From Actinotalea solisilvae (GTDB lineage Bacteria; Actinomycetota; Actinomycetes; Actinomycetales; Cellulomonadaceae), in assembly GCF_016464425.1 (NCBI RefSeq), contig NZ_JADDKQ010000004.1, positions 62,001 through 126,000 of the forward strand: a stretch of 64,000 nucleotides of DNA. The letters run 5' to 3'. Shown here in pieces: positions 20,171-33,959 of the stretch. A program made the position numbers and the translations under genes. The stretch's first letter is position 1. Every line of letters starts with the position of its first letter. The notes beneath the pieces are model-generated. The model was not told the DNA's origin, did no database searches, and worked only from the letters and a program-made list of their open reading frames with translations.

Positions 20171-20808
20171 CGGCGCCCGACGGCGGCTCCCTGCGCGAGC
20201 AGGTCCAGCGCCTGCTCGACGGGCCGCTGCCGCTGCCCATCGTCCAGGCCGGGGACCCGGTCCTCCGCGGGGTGGCCGCACCCTACGCGGGCGAGCTCGA
20301 CGGCGCGCTCCTGCCGCGGCTCGTCGAGGCGATGCGCACGACGATGCACGCGGCGCCCGGGGTGGGGCTCGCTGCGACCCAGGTGGGGCTGCCCGTCGCG
20401 ATCGCCGTGGTCGAGGACCAGTGGGAGGCCGACCCTGACAGCGCGCGGGTGCGCGAGCGCACGCCCGTGCCCTTCCGCGTGCTGGTGAACCCCGCGTACG
20501 AGCCCGTCGGCACCGAGCGGGTCTCGTTCTACGAGGGCTGCCTCAGCGTGCACGGCTGGCAGGCCGTCGTCGCCCGGTGGCGCACGGTGCGGCTGACGGC
20601 GCTCGACGAGCACGGACGCCCGGTCGACGAGGTGCTCACCGGCTGGCCCGCGCGCATCGTCCAGCACGAGACGGACCACCTCGCGGGGCGGCTGTACGTC
20701 GACGTCGCCGAGATGCGGTCGCTCGTCTCCCCGACCGAGGCGCTGCGGTGGTCGGCCGACCTCACGCCCGACCGCGCCGCCGCCGCCCTCGGCTTCCCGC
20801 TCGCCTGA
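20167..20808 (+). CDS. def: Peptide deformylase
   Basis: It removes the N-formyl group from nascent proteins. It has 213 residues from a GTG overlapping the glmM stop. The three catalytic motifs are intact: [10 protein letters not shown] (residues 65-74), EGCLSV (123-128, Cys metal ligand) and HETDH (167-171). Motif III has Thr in place of the common Ile of HEIDH; both metal-binding His and the Glu are kept. The fold has an actinobacterial-length insertion around residues 85-102. Confidence 0.93.
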   Translation: MTAPDGGSLREQVQRLLDGPLPLPIVQAGDPVLRGVAAPYAGELDGALLPRLVEAMRTTMHAAPGVGLAATQVGLPVAIAVVEDQWEADPDSARVRERTPVPFRVLVNPAYEPVGTERVSFYEGCLSVHGWQAVVARWRTVRLTALDEHGRPVDEVLTGWPARIVQHETDHLAGRLYVDVAEMRSLVSPTEALRWSADLTPDRAAAALGFPLA

Positions 20809-20810
20809 GC

Positions 20811-20827
20811 CCGTCCGCACCGGACGG
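20811..20827 (+). terminator. Short hairpin after def
   Basis: CCGTCC/GGACGG with a GCACC loop follows the def stop by 2 nt, and a GGGGCCGGGGCCCC palindrome comes just after. It is a weak candidate terminator. The remaining gap up to 21090 shows no gene I can support. Confidence 0.35.
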
Positions 20828-21090
20828 TGCCGGGGCCGGGGCCCCGCGCGGGTCAGCCGGAAGGCGGACGTCGTCCCCGCGCCCGGCGCACCGACCTCAT
20901 CCGCTCGGGGGACGCGCGGCGGGACGCGGTCGGCGATGCTCGGTGCGACGCGCGTGCTCGGCGGCCGGTCTCAGGGTCGCCCCGGGGTCCGGTGGGGGGA
21001 TCACCCCATGTCCTCGCGCCGCGTCGGGCCCTACCGTTGACCACGGGCGTCCCCCCAGGCGCCGCACCCAGACCCGCAGGAGCTGATGAC

Positions 21091-21789
21091 GTGCTGGAAG
21101 GCCTCGAGGAGTGGGTCGTCGCGATGGCGGCGACACCGTGGGTCTTCGTCGCCCTCTACTGCTTCGCGACGATCGACGGCTTCTTCCCCCCGATCCCGAG
21201 CGAGTCGGTCGTCATCGCGCTCGCGGCGACCTCGATGGCCTCGGGGCACCCGAACTTCTGGGTGCTCGGCGCGGTCGCGGCGGCGGGGGCGTTCACGGGC
21301 GACCAGATCGCCTACTCGATCGGCAGACGCGTCCCCGTGCGGGACCTGAGGATCATGCGCGGGCGCCGCGCGCAGCAGGCGCTGACGTGGGCCGACAAGG
21401 CGCTCGCGGAGCGCGGCGCCGCCTTCATCATCGCGGCGCGCTACGTGCCGATCGGCCGCGTCGCGGTCAACATGACGGCCGGGGCGGTCGGCTTCTCGCG
21501 CCTGCGGTTCACCGCGCTCGCGGCGATCGCCGCGGTGACCTGGTCCATCTACTCCGTGCTGCTCGGGATCGGCGCCGGCGTGTGGCTCAAGGAGCACACG
21601 CTCGTGGCGGTCGCCGTCGGCGTCGTCGGCGGCCTGCTGCTCGGCCTCATCATCGACCCCGTCATCTCGTGGTTCGTCCGGCGGCGCCTGGGGCGACCTG
21701 AGCGTCGTGCCGCCGTCGACGACGGAGGGGACGACGACCAGCCGGCCGAGCCCGCCGCCGTCGCCGTGACCTCGGGCGAGCACGCCTGA
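21091..21789 (+). CDS. DedA-family membrane protein
   Basis: This is an integral membrane protein of the DedA/SNARE-associated family, 232 residues. Family members are linked to polyprenyl- and glycerophospholipid flipping. Visible features are FATIDGFFPPIPSESVVIAL (the re-entrant motif), GDQIAYSIGRR, and the conserved AARYVPIGRVAVNMTAGA, followed by two late membrane helices. The GTG at 21091 has CAGGAG upstream. The C-terminal 30 residues are acidic and disordered. The transported lipid is unknown here. Confidence 0.86.
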   Translation: MLEGLEEWVVAMAATPWVFVALYCFATIDGFFPPIPSESVVIALAATSMASGHPNFWVLGAVAAAGAFTGDQIAYSIGRRVPVRDLRIMRGRRAQQALTWADKALAERGAAFIIAARYVPIGRVAVNMTAGAVGFSRLRFTALAAIAAVTWSIYSVLLGIGAGVWLKEHTLVAVAVGVVGGLLLGLIIDPVISWFVRRRLGRPERRAAVDDGGDDDQPAEPAAVAVTSGEHA

Positions 21790-21807
21790 CGCCGCACCGG
21801 GGCCACG

Positions 21808-21823
21808 CCCGCGGGCGCGCGGG
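21808..21823. terminator. Bidirectional hairpin between dedA-type gene and coaA
   Basis: CCCGCG/CGCGGG with a GGCG loop fills the 34-bp gap between two convergent genes. The short GC-only stem makes this a weak call. Confidence 0.4.
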
Positions 21824-22777
21824 TCAGAGCTTGCGCAGCCGCACGCGCTCGACCGAGTGGTCGGCGCCCTTGCGCAGCACCAGCGTCGCGCGCCCGCGCG
21901 TCGGCAGGATGTTCTGCTCGAGGTTCGGCGCGTTGATCGAGTCCCAGATCTGCTCCGCGCGCGCGACCGCCTCCTCGTCCGTGAGCGACGCGAAGCGGTG
22001 GAAGAACGACTCGGGCCGCGCGAACGCCGTCTGGCGCAGGCGCAGGAAGCGGTCGACGTACCACTGCCGCACGTCGCTCGTCCGCGCGTCGACGTAGATC
22101 GAGAAGTCGAAGAAGTCGCTCACCGCGATGCTCGTGCCGCCCGCCGCGGTCGCGCGCGCGGGCTGCAGGACGTTGAGGCCCTCGACGATGAGCACGTCCG
22201 GGCGGCGCACGACGACGTGCTCGCCCGGGACGATGTCGTAGGACAGGTGGGAGTAGACGGGTGCGCGGACCTCGGGCCGGCCCGCCTTGACGGCCGCGAC
22301 GAACCGCAGCAGCGCGCGCCGGTCGTAGGACTCGGGGAAGCCCTTGCGCTCCATGAGGCCGCGGCGCTCGAGCTCGCTGTTGGGGTGCAGGAAGCCGTCG
22401 GTGGTCACGAGCTCGACGTGCGGCGTCTCGGGCCAGCGGGCCATGAGCTCGCGCAGGACGCGCGCCGTCGTCGACTTGCCCACCGCGACCGAGCCCGCCA
22501 CGCCGATGACGAAGGGCGTGCGCGCCGGGGCCTCGCGCAGGAACGTGGTCGACGCGGCGTGCAGCGCCGTCGTCGCGTTGACGTAGAGGGCCAGGAGCCG
22601 CGACATCGGCCGGTAGACGGCGTCCACCTCGGCGAGGTCGATCGGGTCGCCCAGACCGCGCAGGCGCGTGACGTCCGCGTCGGTGAGCGGGAGCGGGGTC
22701 GACGCGGAGAGGCGGCTCCAGGCCTCGCGGTCCAGCTCGACGTACGGCGTCGACGGCGTGATGGTGGTTCCGGGCAC
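21824..22777 (-). CDS. coaA: Pantothenate kinase, type I
   Basis: It catalyses the first committed step of CoA synthesis, phosphorylating pantothenate. It has 317 residues from a GTG at 22777. The P-loop [13 protein letters not shown] (about residues 91-103), [10 protein letters not shown] and [11 protein letters not shown] are diagnostic of bacterial CoaA. A CAGAAT box lies 6 nt before the GTG, supporting this start over longer frames. It complements panC-panD near 57 kb. Confidence 0.94.
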   Translation of the reverse strand: MPGTTITPSTPYVELDREAWSRLSASTPLPLTDADVTRLRGLGDPIDLAEVDAVYRPMSRLLALYVNATTALHAASTTFLREAPARTPFVIGVAGSVAVGKSTTARVLRELMARWPETPHVELVTTDGFLHPNSELERRGLMERKGFPESYDRRALLRFVAAVKAGRPEVRAPVYSHLSYDIVPGEHVVVRRPDVLIVEGLNVLQPARATAAGGTSIAVSDFFDFSIYVDARTSDVRQWYVDRFLRLRQTAFARPESFFHRFASLTDEEAVARAEQIWDSINAPNLEQNILPTRGRATLVLRKGADHSVERVRLRKL

Positions 22778-22783
22778 GCGCGC

Positions 22784-22877
22784 ATTCTGCCCGTCCCGCG
22801 GCCCGCGCGCCGAGCCGGGCGACGCGTCCCGCTGCCCGTGCGGGCGCGCGGGGACGAGCGGCGCGAGCACCTAGACT
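22784..22877. promoter_or_regulatory. Divergent leaderless promoters of coaA and glmS
   Basis: The minus-strand CAGAAT (22784-22789) lies 6 nt before the coaA GTG. The plus-strand TAGACT (22872-22877) lies 7 nt before the glmS ATG. The gap is 107 bp and shows no ribosome-binding site next to either start. Confidence 0.5.
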
Positions 22878-22884
22878 CGGGCCC

Positions 22885-24747
22885 ATGTGCGGAATCGTGG
22901 GTTACGTCGGGTCGCAGCACGCCAACGGGCGGCCGCTCGACGTCGTCATGGGTGGGCTCGCGCGCCTCGAGTACCGCGGGTACGACTCCGCGGGGGTGGC
23001 CCTGGTGACCCAGGACGCCGGGCTCGCGACGGCGAAGAAGGCCGGCAAGCTCGTCAACCTCGAGGGGCTCCTCGAGGAGCGGCCGCTCCCGCCCGCCACC
23101 GCCGGCATCGGCCACACGCGCTGGGCGACGCACGGCGCGCCCAACGACGTCAACGCCCACCCGCACGTCTCCGCCGACGGGTCGGTCGCGGTCATCCACA
23201 ACGGCATCGTCGAGAACTTCGCGAGCCTGCGGGCCGAGCTCGCGGCCGACGGCATCACGATGACCAGCGAGACGGACACCGAGGTCGTCGCGCACCTGCT
23301 CGGCGCCGCCTACGCCGCGACGGGCGACCTCGCGGAGGCGATGCGGCTCATCGCGCGCCGGCTGCACGGGACGTTCACGCTCCTCGCGGTCGCGCGGGAC
23401 ACCCCGGACCTCGTGGTCGGCACGCGGCACGACTCGCCGCTCGTCGTCGGGCTCGGCGAGGGGGAGAACTTCCTCGGCTCCGACGTCGCCGCGTTCATCG
23501 CGCACACGCGCGAGGCGATGGAGCTGGGCCAGGACCAGGTCGTGTCGATCACGCCCGACGCGGTGACGGTCGTGGACTTCGAGGGTGCGACGGTCGAGCC
23601 GCGACGCTTCACGGTCGACTGGGACGCTGCCGCCGCCGAGAAGGGCGGCTTCGCCTCCTTCATGGACAAGGAGATCCACGACCAGCCCCACGCGATCGCC
23701 GACACGCTCCTGGGCCGCACCGACGACGCCGGCCGGCTCGTGCTCGACGAGGTCCGGGTCGACGAGGCCGTGCTCCGCCAGATCGACAAGATCATCGTCA
23801 TCGCGTGCGGCACGGCCGCGTACGCGGGGCAGGTCGCCAAGTACGCGATCGAGCACTGGTGCCGCATCCCCGTCGAGGTCGAGCTCGCGCACGAGTTCCG
23901 GTATCGCGACCCCGTCGTCAACGCCAAGACGCTCGTCGTGGCCGTGTCGCAGTCGGGCGAGACCATGGACACGCTCATGGCCGTGCGCCACGCGCGCGAG
24001 CAGGGCGCGACCGTGCTCGCGATCGTCAACACGCACGGCTCGACGATCCCGCGCGAGTCCGACGCGGTCCTCTACACGCACGCCGGCCCCGAGGTCGCGG
24101 TCGCGTCGACCAAGGCCTTCCTCGCGCAGATCACCGCGGCGTACCTGCTGGGCCTCTACCTCGCGCAGCTGCGCGGCACCAAGTTCCCCGACGAGATCGC
24201 CGAGATCCTCCAGGACCTGCGCGAGATCCCGGACAAGGTCCAGACGGTCATCGACGCCTCGGGCCACGTCCGCGAGGTCGCGCGGTCCATGGCGGACGCG
24301 ACGTCGGTCCTGTTCCTCGGGCGGCACGTCGGCTACCCGGTCGCGATGGAGGGCGCGCTCAAGCTCAAGGAGCTCGCGTACATCCACGCCGAGGGCTTCG
24401 CGGCGGGCGAGCTCAAGCACGGCCCCATCGCGCTCATCGAGGACGGGCAGCCGGTCTTCATCGTCGTGCCGTCGCCGCGCGGCCGGGACTCGCTGCACAG
24501 CAAGGTGATCTCCAACATCCAGGAGATCCGCGCGCGCGGGGCCCGGACCCTCGTCATCGCCGAGGAGGGCGACACCGACGTGCTCCCCTTCGCGGACGAG
24601 GTGTTCTACGTCCCGCGCACGCCCGTGCTGCTCGCGCCGCTGGTCTCGGTGGTCCCGCTGCAGATCTTCGCGTGCGAGCTCGCGACGGCGAAGGGCCTCG
24701 ACGTGGACCAGCCGCGCAACCTGGCGAAGTCCGTCACGGTCGAGTGA
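22885..24747 (+). CDS. glmS: Glutamine-fructose-6-phosphate aminotransferase (isomerizing)
   Basis: It makes glucosamine-6-phosphate from fructose-6-phosphate and glutamine. It has 620 residues. MCGIVGYVG gives the N-terminal nucleophile Cys after Met removal, and HTRWATHGAP and HNGIVENF belong to the glutaminase domain. Two SIS domains follow (IACGTAAYAGQVAKY; VAVSQSGETMDT), and the end DQPRNLAKSVTVE is conserved. TAGACT 7 nt before the ATG suggests a leaderless transcript; no glmS ribozyme is expected or seen. Confidence 0.96.
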   Translation: MCGIVGYVGSQHANGRPLDVVMGGLARLEYRGYDSAGVALVTQDAGLATAKKAGKLVNLEGLLEERPLPPATAGIGHTRWATHGAPNDVNAHPHVSADGSVAVIHNGIVENFASLRAELAADGITMTSETDTEVVAHLLGAAYAATGDLAEAMRLIARRLHGTFTLLAVARDTPDLVVGTRHDSPLVVGLGEGENFLGSDVAAFIAHTREAMELGQDQVVSITPDAVTVVDFEGATVEPRRFTVDWDAAAAEKGGFASFMDKEIHDQPHAIADTLLGRTDDAGRLVLDEVRVDEAVLRQIDKIIVIACGTAAYAGQVAKYAIEHWCRIPVEVELAHEFRYRDPVVNAKTLVVAVSQSGETMDTLMAVRHAREQGATVLAIVNTHGSTIPRESDAVLYTHAGPEVAVASTKAFLAQITAAYLLGLYLAQLRGTKFPDEIAEILQDLREIPDKVQTVIDASGHVREVARSMADATSVLFLGRHVGYPVAMEGALKLKELAYIHAEGFAAGELKHGPIALIEDGQPVFIVVPSPRGRDSLHSKVISNIQEIRARGARTLVIAEEGDTDVLPFADEVFYVPRTPVLLAPLVSVVPLQIFACELATAKGLDVDQPRNLAKSVTVE

Positions 24748-24786
24748 GCCGGCGCGCGTGACCGGGGGGCAGCCGGGGCGTCCGGC

Positions 24787-25146
24787 GTGATCGTCGGCGT
24801 CGGGATCGACGTCGTGGACGTCGCCCGCTTCATGGCGACGCTCGACCGCGCCCCCGGCCTGCGCGAGAAGCTCTTCACGCCCGACGAGCGCGACCTGCCG
24901 GCGTCGTCGCTCGCGGCCCGGTTCGCGGCCAAGGAGGCCATCGCGAAGGCGCTCGGCGCGCCCGGGAACATGAGCTGGCAGGACGCGACGGTCCGGCGGG
25001 TGCTCGGCGGTCCGCCCGAGGTCGAGATCACCGGCACGGTCCAGGCGCGCGCGACGGAGCTCGGGATCGATCGCTTCCACCTGTCGCTCTCGCACGACGC
25101 GGGCATCGCGTCGGCCGTCGCGATCGCGGAGCGCGACCCGGCGTAA
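24787..25146 (+). CDS. acpS: Holo-[acyl-carrier-protein] synthase
   Basis: It transfers 4'-phosphopantetheine from CoA to apo-ACP. It has 119 residues from a GTG, the normal size. [14 protein letters not shown] carries the metal-binding Asp and [13 protein letters not shown] is the second conserved motif. It follows glmS by 39 nt in the same direction. In related genomes acpS is often next to the NAD(P)HX repair gene; here a repeat cluster, an LLM gene and metH lie between them. Confidence 0.93.
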   Translation: MIVGVGIDVVDVARFMATLDRAPGLREKLFTPDERDLPASSLAARFAAKEAIAKALGAPGNMSWQDATVRRVLGGPPEVEITGTVQARATELGIDRFHLSLSHDAGIASAVAIAERDPA

Positions 25147-25210
25147 CCTCCGCCGAACGGGGCCGGCACACCCTCGCACCGGGCGCGCCACGAGGCCCCG
25201 TCCGCCCGGG

Positions 25211-25588
25211 GCGGAGCGCCGTGCCGAAACGCACCGGAGTGTCCCGGCACAAGGCTCCGCGGTCGTGGCACGGGGCTCCTCGGTGGGCACGGGGCTCCGC
25301 GAACGGGCACCGGGCTCCGCGGTGGGGCACAGGGCTCCACCTATCGGGCCGCGCGGCGACGGCGCCGGGCGACCGTGGCCGGCCCCGCCCTGACCGCGGA
25401 GCGCCGTGCCGGGACGCGCCGGCGTGTCTTGGCACGCCGCTCCACACTCGTGGCACCCGGCTCCACCGGCCGGCACGGGGCTCCGCGGGTGGCACGGGGC
25501 TCCGCGGTTGGCACGGCGCTCCGCGGTTGGCGTGGGGCTCCGCGGAACGGGCACGGGGCTCCGCGGGCGGCACAGGGCTCCCCGGGGG
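25211..25588. repeat. Two clusters of a 17-bp GGCACGGGGCTCCGCGG-like repeat with inverted heads
   Basis: The 443-bp gap between convergent genes has no gene I can support. It holds 13 imperfect copies of GGCAC-N2-GGCTCCGCGG spaced 19-21 nt apart: five from 25246, 25267, 25286, 25306 and 25326, and eight from 25431, 25452, 25472, 25491, 25510, 25529, 25550 and 25569. Each cluster opens with the inverted word GCGGAGCGCCGTGCC (25211-25225 and 25396-25410), so head and first direct copy can pair as a stem of about 15 bp. Long open frames through it are artefacts of the repeats. Confidence 0.85.
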
Positions 25589-25589
25589 C

Positions 25590-26582
25590 TCAGGCCTCCA
25601 GGGCCGGGATGACCTCGGACTCGAACAGCTCGATGCCCGAGCGGTCGTACGCCGCCTCGGCGAAGTACGTGATCGCGTACGTCATGCCGAGGCCCTGGAG
25701 CTCGCGCAGGCGGTCGACGACCTGCTCGGGCGTGCCGACGAGCGGCCCGGAGCGGAACGAGCGGTCGGACTCGGCGGCCTTCTCGGGGCTCAGCGCGGCG
25801 CGGTAGTGCTCCTCGAGCCGGTCGAGCCTCGCGTCGACGTCGGCCTGCGTGCGGCCGATGACCACGTTGTAGTTGGCCGAGCGTGTGATCGCGCCGAAGT
25901 CGGTGCCGACCTCGCGGCAGTGCTCCTCGAGGACCGCCGACTTGTGCGCGAAGCCCTCGGGCGTGCCGTCGAAGTTCGTGTACCGCGCGTACCGGGCCGC
26001 GATGCGCAGCGTCTTGCGCTCGCCGCCGCCGGCGATCCACAGCGGGATGCCGCCCGCCTGGAGCGGCTGCGGGTACACCCGCGCGCCGTCGACCTGGTAG
26101 TGCTTCCCGTCGAGGGTCGCCTCGCCGGTCTCCCACGCCTGCTTCATGATCTGCACGCCCTCGTCGAGCATCGCGATGCGCTCGCCCGCGCGCGGGAAGC
26201 CGTAGCCGTAGGCGCGCCACTCGTGCTCGTACCAGCCCGCGCCGATGCCCATCTCGACGCGGCCGCCCGAGACGACGTCGACGGTGGCCGCGACCTTGGC
26301 CAGGTACGCGGGGTTGCGGTACGCCATGCACGTGCACATCTGGCCCAGGCGCACGCGCGAGGACGCCGCCGCGAACGCCGCCATGAGGGTCCAGGCCTCG
26401 TGCGTGGCCTCCTCGCTCGGCTCCGGCGTCGTGTGGAAGTGGTCGTAGACCCAGACCGACTCCCAGGCGGTGCCGGCGTCGGCGTGCTGGACGAGGTCCC
26501 GCATCACGCCCCACTGGTCGGCCGGCGCGATGCCGGTGAGGTCGAAGCGCCAGCCCTGGGGGATGAAGAGTCCGAATCGCAT
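25590..26582 (-). CDS. LLM-class F420-dependent oxidoreductase
   Basis: This is a TIM-barrel enzyme of the luciferase-like monooxygenase superfamily, 330 residues, probably using coenzyme F420. The start MRFGLFIPQGW, the segment VWVYDHFHT, and VDVVSGGRVEMGIGAGWYEHE are typical. PLWIAGGGERKTLRIAARYA is the conserved cofactor phosphate region. The substrate is unknown. TAGGTT stands 6 nt before the ATG, pointing to a leaderless mRNA. The stop lies at the edge of the repeat cluster. Confidence 0.87.
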   Translation of the reverse strand: MRFGLFIPQGWRFDLTGIAPADQWGVMRDLVQHADAGTAWESVWVYDHFHTTPEPSEEATHEAWTLMAAFAAASSRVRLGQMCTCMAYRNPAYLAKVAATVDVVSGGRVEMGIGAGWYEHEWRAYGYGFPRAGERIAMLDEGVQIMKQAWETGEATLDGKHYQVDGARVYPQPLQAGGIPLWIAGGGERKTLRIAARYARYTNFDGTPEGFAHKSAVLEEHCREVGTDFGAITRSANYNVVIGRTQADVDARLDRLEEHYRAALSPEKAAESDRSFRSGPLVGTPEQVVDRLRELQGLGMTYAITYFAEAAYDRSGIELFESEVIPALEA

Positions 26583-26644
26583 GGGCCCAACCTAAACGAT
26601 TCGACCCGGGGCGCCCGTCGGGGCCGTCCGGTCCCGGGACGACG

Positions 26645-30316
<3,672 letters not shown>

Positions 30317-30466
30317 GGTCCTCACCTCGTCCCCGATCCGTGCGGCGGCGCCCGCCGCGCCGGGCGGCGGCCGGCCCCCACGGGCCGGGTGCGCGGGGCC
30401 CGCGGGCCGGCGCTGGTGCCGGGCGCGCGACGAGTCTACGCACGGGCGCGCGAGGAGGACGGCAGC

Positions 30467-32044
30467 ATGATCGACGCGTACGACGCCGCGGACGTCAGGG
30501 CGGCGGAGGAGCCGCTCCTCGCGCGCGAGCGGGGCTTCGCGGGCGGGCTCATGCACCACGCGGCGACGGCGCTCGCCGCGGCAGTGCGCAGCGAGCTGCG
30601 CCACGCGCGGGGACGCGTCGCGGGGGCGAGCGTGGTCGCGCTCGTCGGGCCCGGCAGCAACGGCGGGGACGCCCTCCACGCGCTCGCGCTCCTCGCGCGG
30701 CACGGCGTCCGGGTCTGCGCCGTCACGACGGCGGCCCGGGTGCACGAGGGCGGGCTCGCCGCGCTCGTCGCGGCGCGGGGGCGGGTCGTCGCGGTCGAGG
30801 CGGGCGCGCCGGGCGAGCGCGTGTGGCTCGGCGACGCGCTCGCCGAGGCGTTCGCGGCCGACGTCGTGCTGGACGGGCTCGTCGGCATCGGTGCGTCCGG
30901 GCCCCTGCGCGAGCCCGCCGCGCGGGTCGCCGGGCTCCTCGCCGAGCTGCTCGCGACGGCCGACGACCTGCACGGGCCCGTGGGCGGACGGCCCGTGGTC
31001 GTCGCGGTCGACCTGCCGAGCGGGATCGGCGTGGACGACGGCACGGTGCCCGGGCCGGTCCTGCCGGCGGACCGCACCGTGACGTTCGGGGCCGTGAAGC
31101 CCGGCCTGCTCCTGCCCCCCGCGCGGCTGCTCGTGGGCCGCGTGGACCACGTCGACCTCGGCCTGGCGCCCGGCCTCGCCGACGGCGGCGCGCGGCCCGC
31201 CGTGTCGGCGCTCGAGGCGCCGGACGTCGCGCGGCTGTGGCCCGTGCCGGCGCGGGCGGCGCACAAGTACGCGCGCGGCGTCGTCGGCGTCGTGGCGGGG
31301 ACGGCGGCCTACCCCGGTGCCGCGGTGCTGACGGTCGCGGGCGCGCTGGGCGCGGGGTGCGGGATGGTCCGCTACGTCGGGCCCGACGACGTGGGCCGCG
31401 CGGTGGTCGCCGCGCACCCCGAGGTCGTCGTCGGGCAGGGGCGCGTGCAGGCGTGGGTCCTCGGCCCGGGCACGGGCTCCGCGGACGAGGCGGACGAGGA
31501 GCAGGCGCGCCGGGTGCGGGCCGCGCTCCGGCAGGCGGCCGACGACGACCTCCCGGCCGTCGTCGACGCGGGCGCGCTCGCCGTCGTGGGGGACGCGCCG
31601 CTGGGCCCGCGCGTCGTGCTCACGCCGCACGCGGGCGAGCTCGCGCGGCTGCTCACGCGCTCGGGCACCCCGCTCGAGCGGGCCGACGTCGAGGCCGAGC
31701 CGCTGCGCTGGGCGCGCGCGGCGCACGAGGCGACGGGGGCGACCGTGCTGCTCAAGGGGGCCGTGACCGTCGTCGTGGGCACGGGCGGGGTGCTCGCGCA
31801 GGCGGACGCGCCGCCGTGGCTCGCGACCGCGGGCGCGGGCGACGTGCTCGCGGGCGTCCTCGGGGCGGTCCTCGCGGGACGGTCCGACGACGTCCGGGCC
31901 GACCCGGCGCTCGTAAGTGCGCTCGCGGCCGCGGCGGCACTCGTCCACGGGCGCGCCGCCGACGCGGCCAACCCGGGCGGGCCGGTCACGGCGAGCGCGG
32001 TCGCCGCCGCGGTGCCGGGCGTCGTCGCGGACCTGCTGCGGTGA
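30467..32044 (+). CDS. nnrDE: Bifunctional NAD(P)HX epimerase / ADP-dependent NAD(P)HX dehydratase
   Basis: It repairs hydrated NAD(P)H. It has 525 residues. The N-terminal YjeF-type epimerase domain (about 1-225) contains [18 protein letters not shown]. The C-terminal ribokinase-like dehydratase domain (about 240-525) contains [20 protein letters not shown] and the catalytic [16 protein letters not shown]. The ATG at 30467 has a strong GAGGAGG site. It is divergent from metH and overlaps the next kinase gene by 4 nt. Confidence 0.93.
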   Translation: MIDAYDAADVRAAEEPLLARERGFAGGLMHHAATALAAAVRSELRHARGRVAGASVVALVGPGSNGGDALHALALLARHGVRVCAVTTAARVHEGGLAALVAARGRVVAVEAGAPGERVWLGDALAEAFAADVVLDGLVGIGASGPLREPAARVAGLLAELLATADDLHGPVGGRPVVVAVDLPSGIGVDDGTVPGPVLPADRTVTFGAVKPGLLLPPARLLVGRVDHVDLGLAPGLADGGARPAVSALEAPDVARLWPVPARAAHKYARGVVGVVAGTAAYPGAAVLTVAGALGAGCGMVRYVGPDDVGRAVVAAHPEVVVGQGRVQAWVLGPGTGSADEADEEQARRVRAALRQAADDDLPAVVDAGALAVVGDAPLGPRVVLTPHAGELARLLTRSGTPLERADVEAEPLRWARAAHEATGATVLLKGAVTVVVGTGGVLAQADAPPWLATAGAGDVLAGVLGAVLAGRSDDVRADPALVSALAAAAALVHGRAADAANPGGPVTASAVAAAVPGVVADLLR

Positions 32045-32706
32045 GCGCCGCCGGACCGGGCGCGGCGCCCGCCGCGACGCCGGCGGCCGAGGCACGGCCG
32101 GTGCCCGACGCCGCGCTGCTCGCCCGCGCTCGCGCGCTGGCCGCCGGGCCGCGCCGCCTCCTGGGCCTCGCGGGTGCGCCCGGTGCGGGCAAGTCGACGC
32201 TCGCCGCGGCCGTGGTCGACGCGCTCGGCGAGCGCGCGGTGCTCGTGCCGATGGACGGCTTCCACCTCGCGCAGGCGGCGCTCGAGCGGCTCGGGCGCGC
32301 GGACCGCAAGGGTGCGCCCGACACGTTCGACGCCGCCGGCTTCGTCGCCCTGCTGCGGCGGCTGCGGACCGAGGCGGGGACGGTCTGGGCGCCCGCGTTC
32401 GACCGCGCGCTCGAGGAGCCGGTCGCGGGCGCGATCGCCGTGCCGCCCGGCGTGCCGCTCGTCGTCGTCGAGGGCAACTACCTGCTGCACGACGACGGCG
32501 ACTGGGGCGCGGTCGCCGACCTGCTCGACGAGACGTGGTTCGTCGAGGTGGACGACGCCGTCCGGGTCGAGCGCCTCGTGGCGCGGCACGTGGCGTTCGG
32601 CAAGGCGCCCGACGCCGCACGCGCCTGGGTGCTCGGGCCCGACGAGCGCAACGCGCGGCTCGTCGCGGCGGGACGGGCGCGCGCCGACGTCGTCGTCCAC
32701 CCCTGA
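32041..32706 (+). CDS. P-loop nucleoside/nucleotide kinase-family protein
   Basis: This is a 221-residue P-loop kinase of the uridine kinase/pantothenate kinase-like superfamily. [20 protein letters not shown] is the Walker A region (about residues 40-59), [13 protein letters not shown] carries the substrate-binding Asp, and [18 protein letters not shown] is the usual Walker B region. The first 30 residues are an Ala/Pro-rich lead. The GTG overlaps the nnrDE stop. The substrate is not known; sugar, nucleoside and pantothenate-like molecules are all possible in this superfamily. Confidence 0.8.
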   Translation: MSAAGPGAAPAATPAAEARPVPDAALLARARALAAGPRRLLGLAGAPGAGKSTLAAAVVDALGERAVLVPMDGFHLAQAALERLGRADRKGAPDTFDAAGFVALLRRLRTEAGTVWAPAFDRALEEPVAGAIAVPPGVPLVVVEGNYLLHDDGDWGAVADLLDETWFVEVDDAVRVERLVARHVAFGKAPDAARAWVLGPDERNARLVAAGRARADVVVHP

Positions 32707-32741
32707 CCGTCGCCGGCCCTGTCGGGTGCCAGACTGGCGCC

Positions 32742-33959
32742 GTGCCGTCCGTACCGAGCAGCCCGACCGTACCGAGCAGCCCGAGCATGACCGCCTTCCC
32801 CGCCCGCGCCGTCGTCGACCTCGCGGCGGTGCGCGCCAACGTCGCCGCGCTGCGCGCCACCGCGCGGTCCGCGGAGGTCCTCGCCGTCGTCAAGGCCGAC
32901 GCCTACGGGCACGGTCTCGTCCCGTCGGCGCGGGCCGCGCTCGAGGGCGGCGCGACGTGGCTGGGCGTCGCGCAGCTCGAGGAGGCCTTCGCGCTGCGCG
33001 ACGCGGGCGTCGACGCGCCCGTGCTCGCGTGGCTGTACGCGCCCGGCGCACCGCTCGACCGCGCCCTGACCGCGCGCGTCGACCTGTCCGTCTCGGCCGG
33101 GTGGGCGCTGCTCGAGGTGCTCGACGCCGCGCGGGCGACCGGCGTCACGGCGCGCGTGCACGTCAAGGTCGACACGGGCCTCGGGCGCGGCGGCGTCATG
33201 CCGCGCGAGCTCGAGTCCCTGCTCGACGCCGCGCTCGCGGCGCAGGCGGAGGGGCTGGTCGACGTCGTGGGGCTGTGGTCGCACCTCGCGTGGGCCGACG
33301 CGCCGGACCACCCGACCGTCCTCGCGCAGGCCGCGGTGTTCGACGACGCGGTCGCCCTCGCCGAGCGCCGCGGCGCGCGGCTCGAGGTGCGCCACCTGGC
33401 CAACTCCGCGGCGACGCTCACCAACCCGGCGATGCACTACGACCTCGTGCGGCCCGGGCTCGCCGTGTTCGGGCTCTCGCCCGTGCCGCACCTGGGTGGC
33501 CCGGCCGACTACGGCCTCACGCCCGCGATGCGGGTCGAGGCCGAGCTCGTGCTCGCCAAGCTCGTCCCGGCGGGCCACGGCGTCTCCTACGCGCACGCCT
33601 ACGTCACGCCCACGGAGACGGTGCTCGGCGTCGTGCCGCTCGGCTACGCCGACGGCGTGCCGCGCCACGCGTCCGGATCCGCGGACCGGTGGGGCGGGCC
33701 GGTGCAGGTCGGCGCGCGCCGGCTGGGGATCGCGGGCCGGGTGTGCATGGACCAGTTCGTGCTCGACCTCGGGCCGGACGCCACCGAGGTCGCGGGGGAC
33801 ACGGTCGTCCTCTTCGGCCCGGGCGCCGACGGCGAGCCGACCGCGGAGGACTGGGCCGTCGCGGCGGGCACGATCTCCTACGAGATCGTCACGCGCCTGG
33901 GCGCGCGCGTGCCGCGCATCCACACGGGGACGACGACGACGCAGGAGGGCGCGCGGTGA
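32742..33959 (+). CDS. alr: Alanine racemase
   Basis: This is a PLP enzyme supplying D-alanine for peptidoglycan. It has 405 residues. [14 protein letters not shown] contains the PLP lysine. The barrel and C-terminal domain follow, with the conserved [12 protein letters not shown] and the region around [11 protein letters not shown]. The GTG at 32742 is favoured because CAGACT lies 6 nt upstream (leaderless). The ATG at 32787 ([12 protein letters not shown]) matches the family start and is an alternative. The 15 extra residues include an 18-bp duplication encoding [12 protein letters not shown]. Confidence 0.93.
   Translation: MPSVPSSPTVPSSPSMTAFPARAVVDLAAVRANVAALRATARSAEVLAVVKADAYGHGLVPSARAALEGGATWLGVAQLEEAFALRDAGVDAPVLAWLYAPGAPLDRALTARVDLSVSAGWALLEVLDAARATGVTARVHVKVDTGLGRGGVMPRELESLLDAALAAQAEGLVDVVGLWSHLAWADAPDHPTVLAQAAVFDDAVALAERRGARLEVRHLANSAATLTNPAMHYDLVRPGLAVFGLSPVPHLGGPADYGLTPAMRVEAELVLAKLVPAGHGVSYAHAYVTPTETVLGVVPLGYADGVPRHASGSADRWGGPVQVGARRLGIAGRVCMDQFVLDLGPDATEVAGDTVVLFGPGADGEPTAEDWAVAAGTISYEIVTRLGARVPRIHTGTTTTQEGAR
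32749..32784 (+). repeat. 18-bp tandem duplication at the alr 5' end
   Basis: CCGTACCGAGCAGCCCGA occurs twice in a row (32749-32766, 32767-32784), in frame with alr. Confidence 0.85.

Noticed and set aside
20809..21090. N-terminal extension of the DedA-type protein from 20827
   Set aside because: The 88 extra residues are Arg/Gly/Pro-rich, overlap a hairpin and lack family similarity; the GTG at 21091 has a ribosome-binding site.
25246..25588. CRISPR array
   Set aside because: The conserved unit is only about 17 bp with 2-4 variable bases between units. There are no spacers of 25-40 nt and no cas genes.
30317..30466. Cobalamin or SAM riboswitch upstream of metH
   Set aside because: The leader of about 110 nt is GC-rich with hairpins, but I could not find a B12 box or another recognised riboswitch core.
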